DNA from: Mycolicibacterium peregrinum
GTDB taxonomy: Bacteria > Actinomycetota > Actinomycetes > Mycobacteriales > Mycobacteriaceae
Direction: 5' to 3'
Assembly: GCF_002102345.1 (NCBI RefSeq)
Contig: NZ_LQPP01000052.1
Coordinates: 57,380-121,379, forward strand
DNA length: 64,000 nt
How positions within the stretch are numbered: the first letter of the stretch is position 1; every line of letters begins with the position of its first letter. Positions 8,108 through 18,133 of this stretch are shown here, one piece after another. A program made the translations under genes and the position numbers. The notes beneath the pieces are model-generated. The model had not been told where the DNA came from. It made no database searches and saw only the letters and a program-made list of their open reading frames with translations.

Positions 8108-9708
8108 GTTGTCGGCAACAACCCGTCTGTGCTCCGCCCGTCCCAGTTGAGCAGGTTGACCCGCGTCGGATCACCCTGTGGAACAGCGTCATTGGTGTGG
8201 GTCAGGTGGAACTTGTCCACCATGGTGTCGTACGCGGTCATTCCCGGACCGCCGTCGCCGTCCAGGCTGCAACCGGTGGCCAGGGCATCGAGGCGGTGGG
8301 CATCCGACCCGGCCCCGGTCGGGATGACATAGCGGTCCTGATACTTGGCGATGGCCAACAGCCGGTACATCGCCTCGATCTCCTCGCCGCTCAACCGCAC
8401 CGAGTCCGGGATGGTCTCGTCGAACTCTTCTCCGAGATTGGCCGCCCGCATGTAGGCGCGCATGGCCGCCAGTCGTTGCAGCGAGGCCCGGACCGGGCCC
8501 ACCTCACCCGCGGTGAACAACTCGGCGAGGTACTCGACCGGGATGCGCAGGGTGTCGATGGCGCCGAACAGGTTGTTCTTGTTCTCGCCGTCGTGGCCGG
8601 TCTCCTTCAGGATGTCCACGACCGGGGACAGCGGCGGCACGTACCAGACCATCGGCATGGTCCGGTATTCCGGATGCAGGGGCAGGGCCACCTGGTAGTC
8701 GACGATCAGCCGGTAAACCGGTGAGTTCTGCGCCGCTTCAATCCATTCGGGGGAGATACCGGCCCGTTCGGCCTCGGCCACCACGCGTGGGTCATGCGGA
8801 TTGAGGAACACACCGAGCTGTGACGGGTAGAGATCCTTGTCGTCGGTGACCGATGCGGCCTCCAGCACCGCGTCCGCGTCGTAGAGCATCACGCCGATGT
8901 AGCGGAGCCTCCCGACACAGGTCTCCGAGCACACGGTGGGGATACCGACCTCGACGCGCGGATAGCAGAACGTGCACTTCTCGGCCTTGCCGGTCTTGTG
9001 GTTGAAGTAGATCTTCTTGTACGGACACCCGGTGACGCACTGTCGCCAGCCTCGGCACTTGTCCTGATCCACCAGCACGATGCCGTCTTCGGAGCGCTTG
9101 TAGATGGCGCCGGAGGGACACGCTGCGGCGCAGGCCGGGTTGAGGCAGTGCTCACAGATCCGAGGCAGGTAGAACATGAAGGTCTGCTCGAACTCGAGCT
9201 TGACCTTGTCGGATATCTCGGCGACCTTGGCCAGCAACGGATCCCGGCCCACCTGCTCCGGACCGCCGCCCAGGTCGTCGTCCCAGTTGGCCCCCCAGGT
9301 GACCTTGGTGTCGCGACCGGTGATCAGCGACTTGGGTCGTGCCACGGGCGTGGTGTCCATGGCCGGCGCCGACAGGAGGTTCTCGTAGTCGTATGTCCAC
9401 GGGTCGTAGTAGTCGGACACCGTGGGCAGGTCCGGGTTTGCGAAGATGTTCAGCAGTCGCTTGAACCGGGAGCCGGACTTCAGGGTGAGCTTGCCGCGCT
9501 TGTTCAGCGTCCAGCCGCCCTTCCAGCGCTCCTGGTCCTGGTACTGCCGCGGATAGCCCTGTCCGGGGCGGGTTTCCACATTGTTGAACCACACGTACTC
9601 GACACCGCTGCGGTTGGTCCAGGCCTGCTTGCACGTGACACTGCAGGTGTGGCAGCCGATGCACTTGTCGAGGTTCATCACCATCGCCAACTGAGCCATC
9701 ACCCTCAT
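8104..9708 (-). CDS. narH: Respiratory nitrate reductase beta subunit NarH
   Basis: The ~534-residue electron-transfer subunit carries four Fe-S clusters. Visible ferredoxin-type motifs are CIGCHTCSVTCK near the N-terminus, CEHCLNPACAAACPSG, CRGWRQCVTGCPYKK (tryptophan replaces one cysteine, the signature of the 3Fe-4S cluster) and CTFCYP...CSETC. The ATG at 9708 is chosen because GGAG precedes it by seven bases; a TTG 15 bases upstream is the alternative. It sits between narG and narJ on the same strand. Confidence 0.96.
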   Translation of the reverse strand: MRVMAQLAMVMNLDKCIGCHTCSVTCKQAWTNRSGVEYVWFNNVETRPGQGYPRQYQDQERWKGGWTLNKRGKLTLKSGSRFKRLLNIFANPDLPTVSDYYDPWTYDYENLLSAPAMDTTPVARPKSLITGRDTKVTWGANWDDDLGGGPEQVGRDPLLAKVAEISDKVKLEFEQTFMFYLPRICEHCLNPACAAACPSGAIYKRSEDGIVLVDQDKCRGWRQCVTGCPYKKIYFNHKTGKAEKCTFCYPRVEVGIPTVCSETCVGRLRYIGVMLYDADAVLEAASVTDDKDLYPSQLGVFLNPHDPRVVAEAERAGISPEWIEAAQNSPVYRLIVDYQVALPLHPEYRTMPMVWYVPPLSPVVDILKETGHDGENKNNLFGAIDTLRIPVEYLAELFTAGEVGPVRASLQRLAAMRAYMRAANLGEEFDETIPDSVRLSGEEIEAMYRLLAIAKYQDRYVIPTGAGSDAHRLDALATGCSLDGDGGPGMTAYDTMVDKFHLTHTNDAVPQGDPTRVNLLNWDGRSTDGLLPTT

Positions 9709-9741
9709 TGGTCCACTCCGCAAGCTTCGTGTCCGGTCATA

Positions 9742-12700
9742 TCAGTACTCCACATCCTGCGAACGGCGACGAATCGTGGTGACCTCATCGCGTTGATTTC
9801 CGGTGGGCCCGTGGTAGTTCAGGGCGAAGGACTGCTGCGCGTACCCGCCGATCAGGTGGGTGGGTTTGATCATGATCCGGGTCAGCGCATTGTGGATTCC
9901 GCCGCGTTTGCCGTTCTTCTCGGTGCGCGGCACGTCGACGGCCTTGTCCTGGGCGTGGTACATGAACACCAGACCCTCGGGCATGCGGTGGCTGACGATG
10001 GCGCGGGCATTCACCACGCCGTTGCGGTTGGTGCACTCGATCCAGTCGTTGTCCTTGACCCCGATCTTGGCGGCGTCCACGTCCGACATCCAGATGCACT
10101 GGCCGCCGCGGGACAGCGTCAGCATGTACAGGTTGTCCTGGTACGCAGAGTGAATCGACCACTTCGAGTGCGGGGTCAGGTAGCGCACCGTGATGCCGCC
10201 ACTCGTATCGCCGACCTTGGGTTCGTTGAAGAGCGCCGTCATGTCCAGCGGTGGCCGGAACGTGGGCAGTTGCTCGCCGAGCTCACTCATCCAGTCGTGG
10301 TCCAGATAGAAGTGCTGCCGGCCGGTCAGCGTGTGCCACGGCTTGAGCCGCTCGGTGTTGATGGTGAAGGGGGAGTAGCGTCGGCCGCCGGTCTCCGAGC
10401 CGGACCATTCCGGCGAGGTGTTGACCGGAACCGGCCGGGCCTGGGTGTCGGCGAACGTGATCCGCTTGCCTTCGCTCTCCTTGGCCAGGTCGACCAGTTC
10501 GGTTCCGGTGCGCCGCTCCAGCGCCTCGAAACCCTCGACGGCCAGGCGCCCGTTCGTCGTGCCCGACAGCGCGAGGATGGCCTCGGCGGCGTGGGTGTCC
10601 TTGGCCAACGATGGGCGTCCGATCGCGACACCGCTGACCACCGCGCCGTTGACGCCGCGCAGGTACTCGACCTCGGCGTCCGGGTGCGTGGTCACACCCT
10701 TGGTGGTGAGACCGACGGTTTCTACCATCGGCCCCAGGGCCGCCATCTTCTCGGCGACGGCCGGATAGTCGCGGTCCACCATGATCAGCCGGGGCATGGT
10801 CTTACCGGGAATCGGTTCGCACTCACCGGCTTTCCAGTCGAGCACGCGACCGCCGGGCTGCGCGGTGGCGTCGGCGCTGTCGTGCTGCAGGGGCATGGCC
10901 ACGATGTCCTTGCGCTTGCCGAGGTGCTTCTCGGCCAGCCAGGAGAAGCCGCGGGCGATGCGGTGGAACGCATCGAAATCGGTCTTGGTCTCCCACGGCG
11001 GTGAGATCGCCGGCGAGAACGCGTGGACGAACGGGTGCATATCGGTACTGGACAGGTCATGCTTCTCGTACCAGGTGGCGGCGGGTAGCACGATGTCGGA
11101 GAACAGCGTCGTGCTGGTATTGCGGAAATCCAGGGACAGCAGCAGATCCAGCTTGCCCACGGGCGCCTCGTCGCGCCAGCGAACCTCCTGCGGGCGGATA
11201 CCGTCCTCATCGCACGCGGCGACCGCGGAGTCGGTGCCGAGCAGGTGCTTGAGGAAGTACTCGTTGCCCTTGGCCGACGACCCCAGCAGATTCGACCGCC
11301 ACACCGTCAGACAGCGCGGGAAGTTCTCCGGAGCGTCGGGATCTTCACAGGCGAACTGCAGATGGCCCGACTTCAGCCCGTCCACAACGTATTCGGCGGC
11401 ATCCTTGCCCATCCGGGTCGCCTCGTCGGCCAGATCCAGCGGGTTGCGGTTGAACGTGGGGTAGCTCGGCATCCAGCCGAGCCGGCTGGCCAGGGCGACA
11501 CTGTCCGCGATTGTGCGGCCCGCGAACCGGCCCTCGGCCAGCGGTGAGGCCATCACCTCCGAGGTGAACGGGTCGTATCGCCACTGATCGGTCGCTAGGT
11601 ACCAGAACACGGTGCCCTGCATCTGCCGCGGCGGCCGCTGCCAGTCCAGTCCGAACGCCAGGGTGGCCCAACCGGTGACGGGACGGCACTTTTCCTGGCC
11701 GACGTAATGTGCCCAGCCACCGCCGTTGACGCCCTGGCAGCCGGTGAGCATGACCAGGGTGAGGAACGACCGGTAGATCTGGTCGGAATGGAACCAGTGG
11801 TTGGTGCCCGCGCCCATCAGGATCATCGAGCGGCCCTTGGAACGTTCGGCGTTGTCGGCGAATTCGCGGGCGATGCGCTCGGCGGCCTGGGCGGGCACGC
11901 CGGTGATCTTCTCCTGCCACGCTGGGGTGTAGGGCTCGGAGGCGTCGTCGTAGCCGGACGGCCACTGCCCGTCGAGGCCGTCGCGGGCCACCCCGTACTG
12001 CGCCAGCATCAGGTCGTAGACCGTCGTCACGCGGTGTCCGGCAACGATTCTGGTGGGCACGCCGCGCTCCAGGACTCCGGGCTTGTCGCTGTCGAACCGG
12101 GGAAGCGCGACCGTGGCGGTGTCGTCGTGGTTGCCTAGCAGGGTCAGCATCGGGTGGACACCCTGGAGGTCGAGGTTCCAGTGGCCCTCGCCCGACGCGG
12201 TGAACCGGTGCCCGAGTGAGCCGTTCGGCACCACGGGCCGTCCGGCCTGGTCCAGGAGGACGGTTTTCGACTCGGCGGCGTCGGTGTCCGCGTACTCACC
12301 GCCGAGATCGGCTGCCGTGAGGAACTTTCCGGGAAGCACCCGGCCGTCGCGCTCGGTGAGGGTGACCAGGAACGGGAGGTCGGTGTACTTCTTGACGTAG
12401 TCGGTGAAGTACGGCGTCTGCCTCTCGACGAAGAATTCCTTGAGGATGACGTGCCCCATCGCCATCGCGAGGGCGGCGTCGGTACCGGGGCGGGCCGGTA
12501 GCCACTCATCGGCGAACTTGGTGTTGTCGGCGTAGTCCGGTGACACCACGACCACCTTCTGACCGCGATACCGGGCCTCGGTCATGTAGTGCGCGTCCGG
12601 AGTTCGGGTGACGGGGACGTTGGATCCCCACATGATCAGGTAGCCCGCGTCGAACCAGTCCGCCGACTCGGGCACGTCGGTCTGGTCCCCGAACACCTGA

Positions 12701-13416
12701 GGGGAGGCCACCGGCAGGTCGGCGTACCAGTCGTAGAACGACAGCATCGACCCGCCGAGCAGCGAGATGAACCGGGCGCCGACGGCGTGGCTCACCATCG
12801 ACATCGCCGGGATCGGCGAGAAGCCGGCCACGCGGTCCGGTCCGTACTTCTTGACGGTGTGGACGTGGGCGGCGGCGGCGATCTCGGCGGCCTCCCACCA
12901 CTCGGCGCGGACGAATCCGCCCTTGCCGCGGGCGGACTTGTACCGCTTCGACTTCTCCGGGTCCTCGACGATGTCGGCCCAGGCCAGCACGGGGTCCTTC
13001 AACCGCTCCTTGGCCTCGCGGTAGTACTCCAGCAGCACGCCGCGGACATACGGATAGCGAACGCGCGCAGGCGAATACGTGTACCACGAGAACGACGCGC
13101 CGCGCGGGCATCCCCGCGGCTCGTACTCGGGTTTGTCGGCACCGACCGACGGGTAGTCGGTCTGCTGTGACTCCCACGTGATCACGCCGTCCTTGACGTA
13201 GATCTTCCATGAGCAGGAACCCGTGCAGTTGACGCCGTGGGTCGAGCGCACCACCTTGTCGTGCGCCCAGCGGTCGCGGTAGAAGTCGTCGGCCGAGCGG
13301 CCGCCGATCTTGTGCAGGGTTCGCTGATCCTCGGAGATCTCGCCGCGGTGAAAGTACTTGCCCAGTCGCAGCAAAGCATCACCGGGTGTTGTGCCGCCTG
13401 CACGTGAATCGACCAC
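9742..13416 (-). CDS. narG: Respiratory nitrate reductase alpha subunit NarG
   Basis: The ~1,224-residue catalytic subunit reduces nitrate to nitrite at a Mo-bisMGD site on the cytosolic side. The FS0 cluster motif HGVNCTGSCSW, with a later cysteine in EPRGCPRGAS, and the Mo ligand region YDWYADLP are intact; the C-terminal molybdopterin-binding domain ends in ...NYHGPTGNQRDEVTT. The GTG at 13416 (VVDSRAGG) is chosen because GGAGG lies just upstream and the length then matches M. tuberculosis NarG; frame-compatible codons extend to 13473. As the first gene of narGHJI it is preceded by a 430-bp non-coding region with a strong palindrome. No narK transporter is present in the window. Confidence 0.96.
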   Translation of the reverse strand: MVDSRAGGTTPGDALLRLGKYFHRGEISEDQRTLHKIGGRSADDFYRDRWAHDKVVRSTHGVNCTGSCSWKIYVKDGVITWESQQTDYPSVGADKPEYEPRGCPRGASFSWYTYSPARVRYPYVRGVLLEYYREAKERLKDPVLAWADIVEDPEKSKRYKSARGKGGFVRAEWWEAAEIAAAAHVHTVKKYGPDRVAGFSPIPAMSMVSHAVGARFISLLGGSMLSFYDWYADLPVASPQVFGDQTDVPESADWFDAGYLIMWGSNVPVTRTPDAHYMTEARYRGQKVVVVSPDYADNTKFADEWLPARPGTDAALAMAMGHVILKEFFVERQTPYFTDYVKKYTDLPFLVTLTERDGRVLPGKFLTAADLGGEYADTDAAESKTVLLDQAGRPVVPNGSLGHRFTASGEGHWNLDLQGVHPMLTLLGNHDDTATVALPRFDSDKPGVLERGVPTRIVAGHRVTTVYDLMLAQYGVARDGLDGQWPSGYDDASEPYTPAWQEKITGVPAQAAERIAREFADNAERSKGRSMILMGAGTNHWFHSDQIYRSFLTLVMLTGCQGVNGGGWAHYVGQEKCRPVTGWATLAFGLDWQRPPRQMQGTVFWYLATDQWRYDPFTSEVMASPLAEGRFAGRTIADSVALASRLGWMPSYPTFNRNPLDLADEATRMGKDAAEYVVDGLKSGHLQFACEDPDAPENFPRCLTVWRSNLLGSSAKGNEYFLKHLLGTDSAVAACDEDGIRPQEVRWRDEAPVGKLDLLLSLDFRNTSTTLFSDIVLPAATWYEKHDLSSTDMHPFVHAFSPAISPPWETKTDFDAFHRIARGFSWLAEKHLGKRKDIVAMPLQHDSADATAQPGGRVLDWKAGECEPIPGKTMPRLIMVDRDYPAVAEKMAALGPMVETVGLTTKGVTTHPDAEVEYLRGVNGAVVSGVAIGRPSLAKDTHAAEAILALSGTTNGRLAVEGFEALERRTGTELVDLAKESEGKRITFADTQARPVPVNTSPEWSGSETGGRRYSPFTINTERLKPWHTLTGRQHFYLDHDWMSELGEQLPTFRPPLDMTALFNEPKVGDTSGGITVRYLTPHSKWSIHSAYQDNLYMLTLSRGGQCIWMSDVDAAKIGVKDNDWIECTNRNGVVNARAIVSHRMPEGLVFMYHAQDKAVDVPRTEKNGKRGGIHNALTRIMIKPTHLIGGYAQQSFALNYHGPTGNQRDEVTTIRRRSQDVEY

Positions 13417-13844
13417 GAAGCCTCCCTGGACGCTGATGATTCTTGAGCGTAGGGCGGTGGCGGAGGGCATCAAAAGAACGCACGGGGGGTTGCAGACCCC
13501 TGTGAAATTGCGTTAACGCACAAGTCATTTCACGGGAACGCGGCAGTCATATGACGATTCGCAGACGACGTGCAGCTTGCCGCTTTCACCTGCGTATACG
13601 GCTGGAATTTCCGCCGAATGCCGACAGCTGGTGACAGGGGAATCAGGACGGCCGAGCCCCCGGGGGACCCGATGATTTTTCACCCCGGTAACAATCGGCG
13701 AGTTCGGCGGCCGGACCGTCGCCACCCGGTGTTTCGACGTCGGTCCGGCGTCGTTGCTCTGACACGGACGGCGCGAAGAACGGACCCGATACGCGGCTGG
13801 GACCGTTCGGAGGGCAAACGTCATCAAGGCGTCTGCGGTCCGGT
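13417..13844. other. Non-coding region upstream of narG
   Basis: About 430 bases between narG and the convergently placed end of the methyltransferase gene. Short open frames here have no recognisable protein character. The region nearest narG should contain the nar promoter and includes the palindrome at 13502-13533. I see no RNA gene or insertion sequence. Confidence 0.6.
13502..13533. promoter_or_regulatory. Nested palindrome, candidate operator of narGHJI
   Basis: A perfect 12-bp palindrome, TGCGTTAACGCA (13509-13520), is framed by an outer inverted repeat GTGAAAT...ATTTCAC. It lies ~90 bp upstream of the narG start and looks like a dimeric repressor or activator site. I do not know the cognate regulator. 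Confidence 0.5.
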
Positions 13845-14516
13845 TCAACGGGGTTTCGTCCACGAGATCGTGTGCCGGAAGGCGAGCCGACGGCGCATCC
13901 TCGCGCCGGGCATGACGCGTTCGACGATCGTCTGAAGCTCATCGAAGCTGAGCTGCGGATCGCGGACGGGGAACGGGGGAGGTTTCGGACCGCCTGTGAC
14001 CGGCCGCGGGTGTTTGATCAGGCCGATGAGCGGGTTGGTCACCGCCGACGCCAGATCCCATGCGGTGTCACGGATCGTTACCGGGGCAGCAAGCCCGACA
14101 ACCAGGAAGCGACCGCCCGGAGCCAGCAGCCTCTCGACCTCGGTCAGCGCCCGCTCGACATCGAGGTGGTGCAGTACCGCCACCATGGTGATCAGATCGA
14201 CGGGCCCGTTGAGTTGGTCGAGCCTGCCGGCGTCGATGGTGACATTGGTCAGACGGGCACAGCGCCTGGCCGCTTCGGCCCGCATGCCCGCGTCGGCATC
14301 CGTTCCGTGGACCTGGCTGAACCGGGCGGCAAGTTTGGCCACCAAAGCGCCCTGACCGCAGCCGATATCCACAGCTGTTGCCCGGTGGGCGGGCAGGTTC
14401 GCCAGAATCCAACCGTGGAAATGGTCGTTGTGACTCCACGGGTGCCTGCTGTTGAAGTCGTGCAGTCCCTCGACGGCGCGGCGGGCCACCGGATGTTCGA
14501 TGAGACGGATGTTCAT
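13845..14516 (-). CDS. Class I SAM-dependent methyltransferase
   Basis: A 223-residue small-molecule-type methyltransferase. Motif I is AVDIGCGQGALVAKLA (~48-63), the acidic residue after beta-2 is in VHGTDADAGM, and motif II/III regions are DLITMVAVLHHLDV and LLAPGGRFLVVGL. It resembles UbiE/Methyltransf_11 proteins. Its substrate is unknown; transmembrane segments are absent. It is transcribed in the same direction as narG and ipdC, but separated from ipdC by a strong terminator, so it is likely its own unit. Nothing in the sequence ties it to sterol or nitrate metabolism. Confidence 0.8.
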   Translation of the reverse strand: MNIRLIEHPVARRAVEGLHDFNSRHPWSHNDHFHGWILANLPAHRATAVDIGCGQGALVAKLAARFSQVHGTDADAGMRAEAARRCARLTNVTIDAGRLDQLNGPVDLITMVAVLHHLDVERALTEVERLLAPGGRFLVVGLAAPVTIRDTAWDLASAVTNPLIGLIKHPRPVTGGPKPPPFPVRDPQLSFDELQTIVERVMPGARMRRRLAFRHTISWTKPR

Positions 14517-14554
14517 ACATCCACTGTGCCGTGCGTTCTCCCGCGAGCAGACAC

Positions 14555-14590
14555 AAAACTGCCCCTTTTCACGAGAAAAGGGGCAGTTTT
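14555..14590 (-). terminator. Intrinsic terminator after echA20-ipdABC operon
   Basis: A perfect 16-bp stem (AAAACTGCCCCTTTTC with GAAAAGGGGCAGTTTT) and a tetraloop ACGA. It begins 22 bases beyond the ipdC stop on the reverse strand, and A/T-rich ends make it potentially active in both directions. Confidence 0.88.
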
Positions 14591-14611
14591 ACGTCTGTTC
14601 GCGGAGGGAGG

Positions 14612-15682
14612 CTACTGGATGTAACCCGACGCGGACCGCAGGTGCGCGACGGCGTCGTCCACGATCTTCTCGACCAGCTCGGCACACGACGGCAGGTCGT
14701 TGATGATGCCTGCCACCTGTCCCGAGGCCAGCACACCGGCGCCGGTATTGCCCTCCACCAGGCCGGCTTTGAGCAGCATCGGGGTGTTCGCCGCCATCAC
14801 GACCTGCGACCAGGTGAGCTCCTTGCCGTGCCGCATGGCCAGGCCGTCCTTCACCATCGACAGCCACGTCATACCGGAGAGCTTCTTGAATTTCTGGGCG
14901 TTGCCGATCGCAGCGGCGAAACCGCGTGCTCGCGAACCGCTCTCGAGCTTCTCCACCAAACCGGTGCGCAGCACCCGGTGTGGCATGCCGTCCACCCGGG
15001 TGGACACCACGGTGCCGTCCAGCGCGGCCTGCAGGTAGCGCTCCTTGACGGCGTCGGGCACGGTGGAATCCGAGGTCAGCAGGAACCGCGTACCCATCGC
15101 CACGCCGGCCGCACCGTAGGACAGCGCGGCAGCCAGGCCGCGGCCGTCGAAGAAACCGCCGGCCGCGATGACCGGCATACCGGTGTCCTTGACCGCATCG
15201 AGCACCGAGGGCAGCAGCAGCGTGGTCGCGACGGGGCCGGTGTGGCCACCGCCCTCACCGCCCTGCACGATCACCGCGTCAGCACCCCAGCCGGCCACCT
15301 TCTTGGCGTGCTTGGCCGCACCGACCGACGGGATCACCACGACGCCCGCGTCTTTGAGCTTGGCGATCAGCTCGGGCTTCGGAGCCAGAGCGAAGGAGGC
15401 GACTTTGACTCCTTCGCGGATCAGGAGGTCCACGCGCGCACCGGCATCGCCCGCATCGGCCCGCATGTTGATGCCGAAGGGTTTGTCGGTGGCGGCCTTG
15501 ACCTTGGTCACGGCGGTCTGGAGCTCTTCGAGCGTCATCGTCGCCGACGCCAGGATGCCCAGCCCGCCGGCATTGGAGGTTGCGGCGACCAGACGTGCAC
15601 CGGCCACCCAGCCCATTCCCGTCTGTACGACGGGATGCTCGATGCCGACCAGTTCGGTCAGCGGAGTCTTGAGCTTGCCCAT
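14612..15682 (-). CDS. ipdC: IpdC, flavin-dependent reductase of sterol C/D-ring catabolism
   Basis: A 356-residue protein of the nitronate monooxygenase / 2-enoyl reductase-like TIM-barrel FMN family. Visible flavin-site features are EHPVVQTGMGWVAG near the N-terminus, SNAGGLGILAS, the conserved ADAVIVQGGEGGGHTG and the phosphate-binding MPVIAAGGFFDGRG...GAAGVAMGTRFL. IpdC (Rv3553) acts on the 5-hydroxy-HIC-CoA stage before the remaining rings are opened. The call follows from family plus position directly after ipdB (three-base gap). It is the last gene of echA20-ipdA-ipdB-ipdC, and a terminator follows. In H37Rv fdxB comes next; here it does not. Confidence 0.92.
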   Translation of the reverse strand: MGKLKTPLTELVGIEHPVVQTGMGWVAGARLVAATSNAGGLGILASATMTLEELQTAVTKVKAATDKPFGINMRADAGDAGARVDLLIREGVKVASFALAPKPELIAKLKDAGVVVIPSVGAAKHAKKVAGWGADAVIVQGGEGGGHTGPVATTLLLPSVLDAVKDTGMPVIAAGGFFDGRGLAAALSYGAAGVAMGTRFLLTSDSTVPDAVKERYLQAALDGTVVSTRVDGMPHRVLRTGLVEKLESGSRARGFAAAIGNAQKFKKLSGMTWLSMVKDGLAMRHGKELTWSQVVMAANTPMLLKAGLVEGNTGAGVLASGQVAGIINDLPSCAELVEKIVDDAVAHLRSASGYIQ

Positions 15683-15685
15683 TCT

Positions 15686-16431
15686 TTAGACCTTGACCTC
15701 TTTGTCGCGCAGCGACTTCGGATCGATGACCTCACGCAGCAGGGTGAGCTCCTCTTCGGTGGCCAGCCGGCTGGTCTCGGCTTCCTCCAGACCGTGCACC
15801 TCGAACGAGGTGTTGTCGGCCACCTGGTCGGCCTCCACGCCGGGGTGCAGCGACACCGCGCGCATCTGGTGGTCGGGACCGTTGAAGTCGAACACGCCCA
15901 GGTTGGACACCACGCGGTAGACGTTGGCGAACCGGTAGGCAGGGTTCGCCGGATCGATCTTGTCCCAACCGATTCCGGAGACGATGTCCACCGAATCGCA
16001 GAACACGCGCTTGGTGTGGTTGCCGACGAAGTAGCTCGTGGCGTGGTTGATGCTGTTACCGGGTGCGCCGCGGACACCGAACATCTGCCGGGTCGGGTGC
16101 TGGATCGGACCGAACGCAGACAGGTTCTGGTTGCCGTAACGGTCGATCTGGTTGGCACCCATCACCACGTGGCGCTTGCCCCAGGCCAGGGTCTCGAAGA
16201 CCCGGTTGAACGGCATCCAGCCTTCGACGGCGAAGGGTGCGCCGATTGCCGGGGTATCGGCCAGGATCCGGGCCTCACCGTCGGTGAGCACGATGTCGGG
16301 GGAGAAGGTCAGCCGGGCCAACCGGGCACCGATCTGGACGACGGTGGTCATCGGGCTGGCCATGATCTCGCCGGCGTCGCGGAACAGCTCGGCGCAGGCG
16401 ACGGCGCACACCTCGGCACGGGTCACGGCAA

Positions 16432-16435
<4 letters not shown>
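15686..16435 (-). CDS. ipdB: IpdB, beta subunit of COCHEA-CoA hydrolase
   Basis: A 249-residue CoA-transferase-fold subunit. IpdA-IpdB form a heteromeric hydrolase that opens the last steroid ring of COCHEA-CoA rather than transferring CoA. Visible features include the start AVTRAEVCAVACAELF, ADTPAIGAPFAVEGWMPF, VVMGANQIDRYGNQN and AVSLHPGVEADQV. The GTG start overlaps the ipdA stop (GTGA), indicating translational coupling of the two subunits, which agrees with a 1:1 complex. Confidence 0.93.
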
Positions 16436-17318
<883 letters not shown>

Positions 17319-17319
<1 letters not shown>

Positions 17320-18074
17320 TATTTCGATCCCTTGTCAGTGCCGGCGAAGGCGTCGCGGTGCTCGTCGGACACACCGGACAGGTTGAGTTCGAAGGTGAAG
17401 CCCTGCTCCATCCGGTAGCGCGCGTTCACGGGCTGCACGTCGATGAAGTTCAGTGCCTCCTTGGCGGCCCGGATCACCCGGGTGTCCTTGCTGGCGATGT
17501 CGCGGGCGACGCGCAGTGCGGCCTCGTCGAGTTCCTCGCGGGGCACGACCTCGTGCACCGAACCGAAGTGGTGCAGCGTCTCGGCGGGGACGGTGGCGGC
17601 GGTGAAGAACAGCCGCCGCATCAGGTGCTGGGGGACCAGTCGGGACAGATGGGTGGCGGCGCCGAGGGCGCCGCGCTCCACCTCGGGGAGGCCGAACTTG
17701 GCGTCGTCGGAGGCCACGATCACGTCGGCGTTGCCGACCAGGCCGATGCCGCCGCCCACGCAGAACCCGTTGACGGCTGCCACGACGGGGACCTCGCACT
17801 CGTAGACGGACTTGAACGCGTGGTAGCAGCCACGGTTCGCGTCGATGAGCGCGGTGAAGCCCTCGGTGTTCTGCATCTCCTTGATGTCCACACCCGCGTT
17901 GAAGCCGCGGCCCTCGGCTCGCAGGATCACCACGTGGGTGCTGCGGTCCCGGCCTGCCGCGGTGATCGCATCGCCGAGTTCGAACCAGCCGGCCGACGGG
18001 ATGGCGTTGACGGGCGGGTAGTTGACGGTGACCGAGACGATGCCCGGTTCGACTGTCTTGGTGGTGATCGTCAT
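17319..18074 (-). CDS. echA20: EchA20, crotonase-fold ring D hydrolase
   Basis: A 251-residue enoyl-CoA hydratase/isomerase-family protein. EchA20 (Rv3550) hydrolyses a ring of the bicyclic HIEC-CoA intermediate to give COCHEA-CoA, the substrate of IpdAB. The oxyanion-hole glycines sit in GFNAGVDIKEMQN and AAVNGFCVGGGIGLVGNADV. The ATG at 18074 is chosen (GGAAG upstream) over a TTG three bases before it. It is the first gene of the operon and is divergent from ipdF, with a KstR2 operator in between. Confidence 0.92.
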
Positions 18075-18104
18075 CAATCCACTTCCTGAAGGGGTCGCTA
18101 CCTA

Positions 18105-18118
18105 AGCAAGCACTTGCT
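18105..18118. promoter_or_regulatory. KstR2-type operator between echA20 and ipdF
   Basis: AGCAAGCACTTGCT fits the KstR2 consensus AnCAAGnnCTTGnT at all fixed positions and is a near-perfect dyad. It lies 31 bases from the echA20 ATG and 16 bases from the ipdF GTG, so one site can control both divergent operons. Confidence 0.9.
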
Positions 18119-18133
18119 TGGTACGCTAGCACA

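Noticed and set aside
8998..11004. Forward open frame of 668 codons across narH/narG
   Set aside because: It is antisense to well-motivated narH and narG and shows no family character.
13525..13942. Short open frames upstream of narG
   Set aside because: No conserved motifs, and they overlap the end of the methyltransferase or the promoter region.
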